Shown: positions 1 through 5,937, numbered from the stretch's first letter. The stretch: DNA of 8,410 nt from an uncultured Thermoplasmata archaeon (GCA_946545675.1 CAMNNR010000053.1:1-8410), one strand, 5' to 3'. Notes: generated by a model not told the origin, from the sequence alone. Translations and numbers: made by a program.

Positions 1-1007
1 CAATCAACTGGGATACCGACCTCTCCAGGGGACGTATCGTCATGACCTACGGTCTGGCCACCGGTCAGCTGAAGGCCGACCCCTCCGTCGTGCAGAGCAT
101 GTACACCTGTACCACCTGCGCTGACTGCGTCAGGAGGTGCCCTTCCAAGGTCAAGATCGTCGATATCATCGAACTCGCACGTGCGGACCTGGTCGCCAAC
201 GGCCACGCCCTGCCCAAGCACAAGAAGATGTGCGAGAACATCCTCGAGTACAACAATCCCTTCGCAGAGAAGGAGTCTGTCGCAGAGGTATTCAAGAAGA
301 TGGGCTACGAGCCCCACAATGCCCCTGTCGCATACTTCGCCGGATGCACCGCAACCTACAGGGCGAAGAAGACCGCCATGGCCTCCCTGTCGATCCTCAA
401 GAAACTGAATGTGGACTTCACCACTCTGGACGAGATCTGCTGCGGTTCCGTCATGGGACGTGTCGGCTGGTCCGAGGAAGACCTCGTGAAGATCTACCAG
501 AAGAACGTCGACGCCATCGCCAAGCTTGGAGTAAAGACTCTGGTCCTCTCCTGCGCGGGATGCTACAGGATGTTCAAGATCGAATACCCGAAGCACGTCA
601 AGGTCCCCTTCGAGGTCCTCCACATGACAGAGTTCCTTGCGAAGCAGGACCTGAAGCTCAAGCCCCTCGGAGACGTCACCGTCACCTACCACGATCCCTG
701 CCACCTCGGCAGGCACTGTGGCGTGTTCGAAGAACCCAGGGCTGTGATCAACAAGTTCCCCGGTGTCGACTTCAAGGAGATGAAGTACAACAGGTCCACC
801 AGCCACTGCTGTGGCGGAGGCGGAGGAGTACGTGCTGCATTCCCCGAGGAAGCGGCGGACATCGCCAACACCAGGCTCGATGAGGCTGACTTCGCAGACA
901 TCGTGATCACCACCTGTCCCTTCTGCGTGACCAATCTGTCAGCTCAGGTCGGAGACCGCAAGCTCAAGGTGATCGATCTCGTCGAATTGATCGACGACCA
1001 CCTCTGA
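1..1007 (+). CDS. HdrD/GlcF-like CCG-domain Fe-S oxidoreductase (5' end outside window)
   Basis: This is an iron-sulfur electron-transfer subunit of the HdrD / GlcF / LldE type. The open frame runs in from the left edge (first full codon at 3), so the Met at 42 is internal: the 13 residues before it (WDTDLSRGR and neighbours) match the linker that follows the first ferredoxin cluster in this family. Counting from that Met, a CxxCxxCxxxCP 4Fe-4S motif lies at residues 23-34. Two CCG domains follow. The first uses C102, C133-C134 and C171/C174, the second C220, C256-C257 and C292/C295. Paired CCG domains bind the special cluster that handles heterodisulfide (CoM-S-S-CoB) in HdrB and HdrD. In a methanogen, HdrD reduces heterodisulfide at the membrane or in complex with an Fpo-like or FAD-linked (GlcD-like) partner. 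Which of these applies cannot be told without the upstream genes. Family confidence is high; exact substrate is uncertain. Confidence 0.88.
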   Translation, partial: INWDTDLSRGRIVMTYGLATGQLKADPSVVQSMYTCTTCADCVRRCPSKVKIVDIIELARADLVANGHALPKHKKMCENILEYNNPFAEKESVAEVFKKMGYEPHNAPVAYFAGCTATYRAKKTAMASLSILKKLNVDFTTLDEICCGSVMGRVGWSEEDLVKIYQKNVDAIAKLGVKTLVLSCAGCYRMFKIEYPKHVKVPFEVLHMTEFLAKQDLKLKPLGDVTVTYHDPCHLGRHCGVFEEPRAVINKFPGVDFKEMKYNRSTSHCCGGGGGVRAAFPEEAADIANTRLDEADFADIVITTCPFCVTNLSAQVGDRKLKVIDLVELIDDHL

Positions 1008-1009
1008 AC

Positions 1010-1801
1010 GTGCGCGCATCAGATTTACTCAGACGCGGGGCATCCCGCCCCGCGTTAATGGGGATCCTGAACGTCACCCCCGATTCTTTTTCCGACGGGG
1101 GAAGATGGGATTCCGCGGACAGTGCCAGAGCGCACGCATTAGAACTTTCGGAACAAGGTGCGGACATCATCGATATCGGCGGGGAATCGACCCGCCCCGG
1201 TGCCGAACCCGTTCCTTTGGAAGAGGAACTCCAAAGGGTGATTCCCGCATTGACGGCTGTCTTGGATGCCGTTGATAAACCCGTGTCCGTCGATACGATG
1301 AAAGCGGCTGTCGCACGCCGGGCAGTCGAATGCGGGGCGGCCATAATCAATGACGTGAGCGGTTTCGCGGATCCCACCATGGCCGCGACCGCTGCGGAAC
1401 TCGATGTCCCGATAGTCATCATGAGCAGTTACGGTACGCCGCAGACCTTCAAGATCCAGACCATTCCCGGAGATGCCATAGCCTATGCGACGGCCTTCCT
1501 AGAGGAACGTATCCGGGTGGCTCTCGACGCAGGCGTGAAGGAGCACAACATCATAATCGATCCCGGCGTGGGTTTCGGGACAACGCCCGAGCAATCGATC
1601 GATATGGTCAGACATTCGGGGGAGTTCTCCTTCGGCAAATATCCCGTACTGATCGGACCTTCGAGGAAGAGATTCCTTAGCAAGTTCTATCCTGACCTCG
1701 AAAAGGATGAGGCCACGGCGGAAGTGTGTTTGCTGGCCGCCGCAGGCGGTGCGGACATCGTCCGTGTCCACAACGTCGCCTGCGTGGCCAGGAGATTTTG
1801 A
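1010..1801 (+). CDS. folP: Dihydropteroate synthase-family pterin-binding enzyme
   Basis: This enzyme joins a dihydropterin pyrophosphate to a p-aminobenzoate-type amine, forming the pterin core of folate or methanopterin. The 263 residues form one TIM-barrel pterin-binding domain. Visible signatures are MGILNVTPDSFSDGG (17-31), GADIIDIGGESTRPGA (50-65), VSVDT (92-96), INDVSG (113-118), DPGVGFG (184-190), GPSRKRF (216-222) and RVHNV near the C-terminus. These keep the expected Asn21, Asp95, Asn114, Asp184 and Lys220. One deviation is that the usual MHMQG segment reads MSSYG (138-142). The GTG start is two bases after the upstream stop and has no clear ribosome binding site. ATG at 1058 would cut away the first strand, so GTG is preferred. 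In methanogens this family may use ribofuranosyl-aminobenzene phosphate instead of p-aminobenzoate, and the sequence alone does not decide. The 3' end nearly touches the convergent gene. Confidence 0.88.
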   Translation: MRASDLLRRGASRPALMGILNVTPDSFSDGGRWDSADSARAHALELSEQGADIIDIGGESTRPGAEPVPLEEELQRVIPALTAVLDAVDKPVSVDTMKAAVARRAVECGAAIINDVSGFADPTMAATAAELDVPIVIMSSYGTPQTFKIQTIPGDAIAYATAFLEERIRVALDAGVKEHNIIIDPGVGFGTTPEQSIDMVRHSGEFSFGKYPVLIGPSRKRFLSKFYPDLEKDEATAEVCLLAAAGGADIVRVHNVACVARRF

Positions 1802-1804
1802 GGT

Positions 1805-2386
1805 TTAGAAGTCCTTGTCGTCGTCCAGACGGAGCTTGTGGTCAAGGGCTCTCTTGTGCTTCTTGCGTGCACCTGCGAACTCGCCGATGGGAATGAGGAT
1901 GCAGGTCGCGAATACCATGCACATGAACTTCACGAGTCCGTCCATACCTACGGTGAGGTTCTCGAGACCCATCGAGGAGAATACCTCGGGAAGGGCCAGA
2001 GAGTGGGATGCACCCTGGAAGACCAGCAGGAGCCAGATGATGATGGCAACGCACTTGATGATACCGAAGACCATCTTTCCGACGGTTCCCTCTCCGAAGT
2101 AGACCCCGATACAGCTGAGTGCGATGATGGGAAGGAATCCGACCAAAGCGTTGAAGATCATTCCACCGGGTGACAGCCAGGCACCTATGTTTCCGAGGCT
2201 GTCGACGAATTTGTCGAGGGACCCGTACTCCATGTATGTGGCGATGACCATCATCAGGATGAAGATGGCGATGTATTCGACGATACTGATCACTACTCTC
2301 TTGACAACGCGGGCTTTGCTGTTGAGGTATTTCTTCTCCTCGCCGGAGAGTTTGCTCTCCTCTCTGCGGATGGTATCGTCCCTCAT
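1805..2386 (-). CDS. Four-helix membrane protein, unknown function
   Basis: I do not recognise a named family. The 193 residues show a charged N-terminal stretch (about 1-28, rich in Lys, Arg and Glu), then four likely transmembrane helices near residues 29-51, 76-98, 103-125 and 148-170. A basic then acidic cytoplasmic tail follows (ARKKHKR near 172, LDDDKDF at the end). A polar loop between helices 3 and 4 contains an LENLTVGMDG stretch. The ATG overlaps the TGA of the upstream secreted-type gene by four bases (ATGA), so the two are probably translated together and may form one envelope complex. The stop lies three bases from the stop of the convergent dihydropteroate synthase gene. The gene is real on its overlap, hydrophobic pattern and intact length; its function is unknown. 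Confidence 0.75.
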   Translation of the reverse strand: MRDDTIRREESKLSGEEKKYLNSKARVVKRVVISIVEYIAIFILMMVIATYMEYGSLDKFVDSLGNIGAWLSPGGMIFNALVGFLPIIALSCIGVYFGEGTVGKMVFGIIKCVAIIIWLLLVFQGASHSLALPEVFSSMGLENLTVGMDGLVKFMCMVFATCILIPIGEFAGARKKHKRALDHKLRLDDDKDF

Positions 2387-3258
2387 GCTGTCGCCCCCGC
2401 TCTCTTGTAGAGTTCGCTGAGCATCTCGACGAATGCGGCGGCGTTGGTACTGTCAATCTCGTAGGGGTTTCCGCCGTAGGTCACAGTCAGTTTCCCCTCG
2501 TGGGCATCCATGAATTCCTGGAGAATCGCCATAGCGGTCTTGTCAGCTGTTCCAGCCGCAGTCAGGCTGAGCCCGATGTTGGATCCCTTGGTGATGTCGG
2601 CGGTGAAAGTCGCATCCCCGCAGGTGAATTCGTAACTGCCGGCAGTGAGACTGTCCAGTACGGATTCCAGGATGGTCGAACCGCCGGAAGCGACCTCAAC
2701 GGTCATCTCAGCGGTATTCGTGGCCTTATCGATGCTGAACGAAGGCGCACCGACAGTGGTCTCGATGGGCATCTGTTTGTTATTAACGGTGATATCGAGG
2801 TCCACGAGATAGGACTGCTGCCATTCGAAGTACTTGAAAGCGATCTGGGTGCTGACAGGTATGGTGAGTTTACCGGTGTCATCCACTCCGCTGCACGAGT
2901 ATGCCAGAAGAGTACAGATTGGTATCGATATCGTCTTTGCGAGGGATGTCGCCTGTTTCGATACCAGGTTTCCGAGGTTCAGTTCGAATAAGGCGATTTT
3001 ACTCGCGCCTTTGCCCACAAACAGGGCGAATTTAGTGTCTACTACGTCCTGGGGAAGGTTGGAGGTTATCTCTCCGTCCACAGTGACCTTGAGATTCGCC
3101 CCGTCCAGAGAAGTCCCTATAGAAAGGGTATCCAGGCCCGTTATGGGGTTTTTCATATCCTCATTGTTCATGGGGATAGCACTTATCACGGCGCTGTAGC
3201 TGCAGTACACGATTATAGCGACAACAGCTATCTGAGCGACTAACTTGCCTGCGTTCAC
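2383..3258 (-). CDS. Signal-anchored extracytoplasmic protein, unknown function
   Basis: The preferred start is GTG at 3258, giving 291 residues beginning MNAGKLVAQIAVV. The frame can be extended to 3348, but that would overlap the zinc-ribbon gene and add an unlikely His/Arg-rich leader. A TATA-like box lies about 26 bases upstream of the GTG, so the mRNA is probably leaderless. Residues about 5-28 form one hydrophobic N-terminal helix (signal anchor). The rest is Thr/Ser/Val-rich, alternates hydrophobic and polar residues, and looks like beta-sandwich domains outside the membrane. The first half (segments such as LDTLSIGTSLDG and LKVTVDGEI) is faintly like LEA14/immunoglobulin-type folds, but I would not assign it. 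The final part ends with an FMDAHEGKLTVTYGG segment. The next gene, a four-helix membrane protein, overlaps by ATGA. A surface or envelope role is inferred. Confidence 0.7.
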   Translation of the reverse strand: MNAGKLVAQIAVVAIIVYCSYSAVISAIPMNNEDMKNPITGLDTLSIGTSLDGANLKVTVDGEITSNLPQDVVDTKFALFVGKGASKIALFELNLGNLVSKQATSLAKTISIPICTLLAYSCSGVDDTGKLTIPVSTQIAFKYFEWQQSYLVDLDITVNNKQMPIETTVGAPSFSIDKATNTAEMTVEVASGGSTILESVLDSLTAGSYEFTCGDATFTADITKGSNIGLSLTAAGTADKTAMAILQEFMDAHEGKLTVTYGGNPYEIDSTNAAAFVEMLSELYKRAGATA

Positions 3259-3280
3259 GATATTGAATCGGTAACGTACT

Positions 3281-3288
3281 ATAAAAAT
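3281..3288 (-). promoter_or_regulatory. TATA-like box for the signal-anchored protein gene
   Basis: On the minus strand the sequence reads TTTTTATA. It is centred about 26 bases upstream of the GTG at 3258, and no purine-rich ribosome binding site lies between them. This fits leaderless transcription and supports GTG 3258 over the longer frame. It lies at the very end of the upstream zinc-ribbon gene. Confidence 0.5.
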
Positions 3289-3485
3289 CAAAGTAGGAGG
3301 CCTATTGCCAGAATACCGATGACCGCTATCGTGGTGACCGCAGCCCACGCAATCTCGGTGTTCCTCTCCTTGCGCATCCTTTCATGGTCCTTGTTGTAGC
3401 ATTCCACAGAGCAGTATGCCTGATCCTCGGGAATCGCATCCCCGCAGTACCGGCAGTGATCGTGTCCTGTCACGTCTGAAACCAT
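3288..3485 (-). CDS. Tail-anchored zinc-ribbon protein (DUF2116-like)
   Basis: This small 65-residue protein has one N-terminal zinc ribbon and one C-terminal membrane helix. The ribbon is CRYCGDAIP (from residue 11) followed by YCSVEC (from about residue 24), that is two Cys pairs (CxxC and CxxxC) binding a single zinc. A charged linker (KDHERMRKERN) leads to a hydrophobic tail at about 46-65 that ends on LLL with no residues beyond it. This is the architecture of the archaeal DUF2116 family, whose function is unknown. The ATG lies about 26 bases from the centre of a TATA-like box, so the transcript is probably leaderless. It is divergent from the E1-like gene and shares its promoter region. 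With only four cysteines it is not a RING finger, and a link to the neighbouring conjugation system is only positional. Confidence 0.78.
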   Translation of the reverse strand: MVSDVTGHDHCRYCGDAIPEDQAYCSVECYNKDHERMRKERNTEIAWAAVTTIAVIGILAIGLLL

Positions 3486-3506
3486 GTCAAATCCTATGCC
3501 GTTTCC

Positions 3507-3523
3507 CTTATAAAGTATATTTC
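3507..3523. promoter_or_regulatory. Shared divergent promoter with near-palindromic TATA box
   Basis: The 60-base gap between the zinc-ribbon gene and the E1-like gene contains CTTATAAAG (3507-3515), whose core TTATAA is self-complementary, followed by GTATATTT (3515-3522). Read leftward, the first box is about 26 bases from the ATG at 3485, which predicts a leaderless transcript. Read rightward, the two boxes are about 35 and 28 bases from the TTG at 3546, which predicts a very short or absent leader. Spacing of about 25 bases from TATA box to transcription start is the usual archaeal rule; use in both directions is inferred. Confidence 0.6.
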
Positions 3524-3545
3524 AGGTGATTTAACGGGTAGTAAT

Positions 3546-4295
3546 TTGCCAAGCAGCACGCGTTTCGACCGTATGGAACGTACGGAATGGATCGACATGG
3601 ACAGGATTCACGGATTCCGTGTGTTCGTGGCAGGTGCCGGCGCCCTCGGTAACGAGGTACTCAAAGACCTAGCCTTAGCCGGTTTCCGCGACATCACGGT
3701 GGCGGATCCTGACACGGTCGAGGAGAGCAATCTCAGTAGATGCGTCCTTTTCCGTCCCGGACACATCGGGATGAACAAGGCTGCGGCTGTTGCGGAGACC
3801 CTTCCCGAACTGGATCCGGATTGTACTCTGACCCCTATCACCGATAGGATCCAGAACCTCGATCTGGAAGGATACGATGTGTACATCGGATGCCTTGACA
3901 GCATAAGTGCCAGACTGCATCTGAACTCGCATGCCATGTATTACCGTATACCTTACGTGGACGGTGCGACCGACGCTTTCAGAGGGAAGGTCCAGGTGGT
4001 CCTCCCCGACGGTCCGTGCATGGAGTGTTCCATGAACGGAACCCACATCAGGGAGCTGCACAGGACGTTTTCGTGCATACCCGGGGAGGAAATAGATCCA
4101 GTGATCCTCTCCTCAGGTATCACGACGTCATCTGTCATAGCCGCGATATGCGTACGTGAGGTCCTGAAAATCGCCTGCGGCATCGAGGATCGCTGTGTGA
4201 GGGGGGTAAGTTACTACGACGGTATGGAGGGCACTATGGATATCGTCTCTCTGGAGACCAATCCGCGGTGCCCTAACCACGGAGAATCTGTATGA
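3546..4295 (+). CDS. E1-like ubiquitin-activating enzyme (ThiF/MoeB/UBA superfamily)
   Basis: This is predicted to adenylate the C-terminal glycine of the adjacent Ubl and pass it on as a thioester. The 249 residues make one Rossmann adenylation domain: GAGALG (30-35), the Asp pair D54/D56, NLSR with Arg65, Lys78, and IGCLDS with Asp118. Zinc ligands are likely C158 and C161 plus C242 and H245 (CPNH replaces the usual second CxxC). C177, in FSCIPG ahead of the TTSSVIA helix, is the best candidate for the catalytic Cys. There is no C-terminal ubiquitin-fold domain, which eukaryotic E1s use to recruit E2. The start is TTG 3546 because residues 6-15 (RFDRMERTEW) match the family N-terminus; ATG 3573 would remove them. 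It is the first gene of the operon, and its stop overlaps the Ubl start (ATGA). Plain MoeB or ThiF is less likely given the E2 and Ubl next door. Confidence 0.9.
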   Translation: MPSSTRFDRMERTEWIDMDRIHGFRVFVAGAGALGNEVLKDLALAGFRDITVADPDTVEESNLSRCVLFRPGHIGMNKAAAVAETLPELDPDCTLTPITDRIQNLDLEGYDVYIGCLDSISARLHLNSHAMYYRIPYVDGATDAFRGKVQVVLPDGPCMECSMNGTHIRELHRTFSCIPGEEIDPVILSSGITTSSVIAAICVREVLKIACGIEDRCVRGVSYYDGMEGTMDIVSLETNPRCPNHGESV

Positions 4296-4531
4296 CTATG
4301 AATTTGAAGATTAGGAATTCAGTGGATAATTCGGTCATCTCTACCGAGGTGGAGGAGGGCGATTCCATCGGGGATCTCCTTCTTTACGCGGCCGAATACT
4401 GGAGCAATCAGAAGTATGCCATGGTGATGAAGGTGGGCAGCCGGCTGGTGCCTCCGAACCTATCGGTATCCGAGACTGGGCTGAAGGACGGCGACACGGT
4501 TATCTTGGTCCCGGATCCCCAAGGTGGATGA
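4292..4531 (+). CDS. Ubiquitin-like beta-grasp modifier ending in Gly-Gly
   Basis: This is the predicted protein tag of the operon, 79 residues. The pattern fits a beta-grasp fold of the ubiquitin/YukD kind: strand LKIRN (5-9), a second strand running into VEEGDSIGDLLLYAAEYW (20-37) as hairpin and helix, strand YAMVMKVGSRLVP (42-54), then TGLKDGDTVILVPD (62-75). The last residues are PQGG and the stop follows directly, so the diglycine is exposed without protease processing. Four lysines (K6, K41, K47, K65) could carry chains. ATG 4292 is chosen because GGAG lies seven bases upstream; ATG 4298 is a second in-frame option. It is translationally coupled to the E1 by ATGA overlap. The alternative is a sulfur carrier (ThiS/MoaD/SAMP-like), which also ends in GG, but the E2 gene immediately downstream argues for a conjugated modifier. 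Confidence 0.87.
   Translation: MTMNLKIRNSVDNSVISTEVEEGDSIGDLLLYAAEYWSNQKYAMVMKVGSRLVPPNLSVSETGLKDGDTVILVPDPQGG
4521..4528 (+). promoter_or_regulatory. Ribosome binding site of the E2 gene inside the Ubl Gly-Gly codons
   Basis: AAGGTGGA ends five bases before the E2 ATG at 4533 and is a good match to the archaeal anti-Shine-Dalgarno sequence. The same bases encode the last Gly-Gly of the modifier, so one segment carries both the essential C-terminus and the translation signal of the next gene. It decides the E2 start in favour of ATG over GTG 4524. Confidence 0.6.
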
Positions 4532-4532
4532 G

Positions 4533-4976
4533 ATGGGGCTGGTCAAACCTGTGCTCCTCAGGCGTCTGAGGAATGATCTGCAGGACGTCTCGAATATGCC
4601 AGGCGTCACGGTTTCGGACTTGGACGAGGCCTTGGAACTTCCCTATACTCTCCATGTGGTACTCGATGGGATCGAAGGATATTCGGCGCCGGGGAGGGTG
4701 ATCGAGCATCATGAGTTCGACCTCATCCTCGGGGAGGATTTCCCCTACGAGCGGCCCCGTCTGAAATGGGTCACCGAAATATTCCACCCCAACATCCTGG
4801 CTCCATCGGAAGGAGGCGGGGTGTGCGTGGCCGACAGGGACCACTGGGATTTCGATTCCAGGTTGTCGGATTTCATCGCTGCAGTAACCGATTTGGTTAA
4901 AAATCCCAATCCGTATAATCCGCTGGTCTCAGAAACGTGTTCGGCAGCCGCTGAGTGGTTTCTGAAACAGGCGTGA
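4533..4976 (+). CDS. E2-like ubiquitin-conjugating enzyme (UBC fold)
   Basis: This protein is predicted to accept the Ubl from the E1 on a cysteine and transfer it to targets. It has 147 residues, the normal size of a bare UBC domain. From ATG 4533, visible features are an N-terminal helix (KPVLLRRLRNDLQDV), HHEFDLIL (59-66), the FPYERPRLKW turn (70-79), TEIFHPNI with the HPN motif at 85-87, and GGVCVADRDHW with candidate catalytic Cys98 and Trp105. NPNPYNPL follows near 126 and AAAEWF at the end, matching the closing helices of the fold. HPN plus a Cys about ten residues later is diagnostic of active E2s rather than inactive UEV/RWD relatives. GTG 4524 is in frame, but AAGGTGG (4521-4527) is a ribosome binding site for ATG 4533, so the ATG is preferred. 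Only one base separates it from the Ubl stop. Confidence 0.92.
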   Translation: MGLVKPVLLRRLRNDLQDVSNMPGVTVSDLDEALELPYTLHVVLDGIEGYSAPGRVIEHHEFDLILGEDFPYERPRLKWVTEIFHPNILAPSEGGGVCVADRDHWDFDSRLSDFIAAVTDLVKNPNPYNPLVSETCSAAAEWFLKQA

Positions 4977-4980
4977 CCAT

Positions 4981-5388
4981 ATGACCCAGATAGGATTTGC
5001 CCCTCGTTCCGTACCCGGTGCGGAACTGCTGTTCGGAGAGAGTGTAGCACACTATCTCGCCGATATCTCGGACGAATCCTACGGGGAGGAGTCCGAGTCG
5101 ACCGGGTTCCTATTGGGAAAGGTTTACCGTGACTCCGCGGGAGAATACGCAATCGTGAGCGGGGTCACGCAGGATCCCACCAAAACGATGAACGCGGTAG
5201 GGCTGTTCAGGTCATCCCTCTCGGGATTCGACGCCAACGATGGGGATGTCCGCAGGGCCGTATCCTTGTTCGGCAGTGCACGCATCTACATGATCATCGT
5301 GGATGCGGTGCAGGGCGCCATGTGTATGTACGTGGTGGAAAACGGCATCGCAAGAAAGGTCCGCTCTGCCATGGTGGAGAATCTCTGA
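4981..5388 (+). CDS. JAB/MPN-like protein, apparently lacking metal ligands
   Basis: Active members of this family are zinc proteases that remove ubiquitin-like tags. The 135 residues follow the MPN layout: ESTGFLLGK (39-47) resembles the segment carrying the catalytic Glu, then a strand and turn, VGLFRSSLSGFDANDGD (73-89) where active enzymes have GWYHSHPG...S..D, and IYMIIVDAVQGAMCMYVVENG (102-122) like the LVVDP strand region. At the key positions the first His is Arg77 and the second is Ser79, so zinc cannot be bound in the usual way and hydrolysis is unlikely. It is best read as a pseudoprotease that might recognise or scaffold the Ubl or E2. It starts four bases after the E2 stop and is the last gene of the operon. 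The fold assignment rests on pattern matching and context, hence moderate confidence. Confidence 0.65.
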   Translation: MTQIGFAPRSVPGAELLFGESVAHYLADISDESYGEESESTGFLLGKVYRDSAGEYAIVSGVTQDPTKTMNAVGLFRSSLSGFDANDGDVRRAVSLFGSARIYMIIVDAVQGAMCMYVVENGIARKVRSAMVENL

Positions 5389-5391
5389 GTA

Positions 5392-5937
5392 TCAGACCCA
5401 GATGGCGTGATTGTTGCGAAGGTCCTCTTCGGTGGAACCGAGTTTCTTCATGAGTTCGGGCACCAGTGAGTCGAAGAAGAGGATTGTCGCATCCTCGAAG
5501 ACGGTTCCCAACGGGGCCTTTTCCGCCATCTCCTTGGTCTTCTTGGGTTTCACGAGGATGACCGTATCGGAGTTCTTCGCCAGATTGCTGTTCTTCTCGG
5601 AGGTCACGCTGATCACGTGGGTACCGAGGCGCTTGGCAATCTCCGCGGTCTTGACGGCGGACATGGTGCGCCCGGTGTTGGAGATCAGGATGAGCACGTC
5701 GTTCTTCCCGATTATTGGCGTGGTCATGTCTCCTACGAAGTATACCTGGAGACCGAGCTGGACAAGGCGGATGGCGAAGGTCTGACCGACAAGTCCCGAC
5801 CTTCCCACTCCGAAGATGAAAATGCGTTTCCCTGCCAGGATCAAGCGGACCAGTTCGGCCCTTTCTTCCTCGGTGATGTCCGAGAGTGCTTCCGCACAGC
5901 ACCTGGTCAGGTATTCGAGCTCTTCCAAACGGATCAC
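5392..5937 (-). CDS. hxlB: 6-phospho-3-hexuloisomerase (SIS domain)
   Basis: This enzyme interconverts 3-hexulose 6-phosphate and fructose 6-phosphate. In archaea lacking a full pentose phosphate pathway, this reversed ribulose monophosphate step supplies pentoses. The 181 residues are one SIS domain of normal length. Visible motifs are IFIFGVGRSGLVGQTFAIRL (39-58), VYFVGDMTTPIIGKNDVLIL (65-84), SNTGRT (86-91) for sugar phosphate, GTVFED with candidate catalytic Glu148, and a C-terminal NNHA with His177. SNTGRT replaces the commoner SGSGET/RT. The start is GTG 5937, which overlaps the TGA of the upstream TIM-barrel gene (GTGA), so translation is probably coupled. The partner hexulose-phosphate synthase is not in the window. 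The stop lies three bases from the convergent JAB gene. Confidence 0.88.
   Translation of the reverse strand: MIRLEELEYLTRCCAEALSDITEEERAELVRLILAGKRIFIFGVGRSGLVGQTFAIRLVQLGLQVYFVGDMTTPIIGKNDVLILISNTGRTMSAVKTAEIAKRLGTHVISVTSEKNSNLAKNSDTVILVKPKKTKEMAEKAPLGTVFEDATILFFDSLVPELMKKLGSTEEDLRNNHAIWV

Noticed and set aside
42..44. ATG 42 as the start of the Fe-S oxidoreductase
   Set aside because: The frame is open to the window edge and the upstream residues match the family, so the gene begins outside the window.
1842..2456. Minus-strand 204-codon frame rich in His, Arg and Pro
   Set aside because: It is a shifted frame over the four-helix membrane protein, has no hydrophobic or domain pattern, and overlaps two better genes.
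3259..3348. N-terminal extension of the signal-anchored protein
   Set aside because: It would overlap the zinc-ribbon gene and place a His/Arg-rich segment before the signal anchor. A TATA box at leaderless distance supports GTG 3258.
3411..3455. Zinc-ribbon protein as a RING-type E3 for the conjugation operon
   Set aside because: It has only four cysteines (CxxC and CxxxC), enough for one zinc. A RING needs eight ligands in cross-brace order.
4292..4531. Ubl as a simple ThiS/MoaD/SAMP sulfur carrier
   Set aside because: The GG end alone would allow it, but the adjacent E2 with HPN and catalytic Cys has no role in sulfur transfer. Not fully excluded.
4524..4532. GTG 4524 as the E2 start
   Set aside because: It lies inside the ribosome binding site AAGGTGGA that serves ATG 4533, and would overlap the Ubl end by eight bases.
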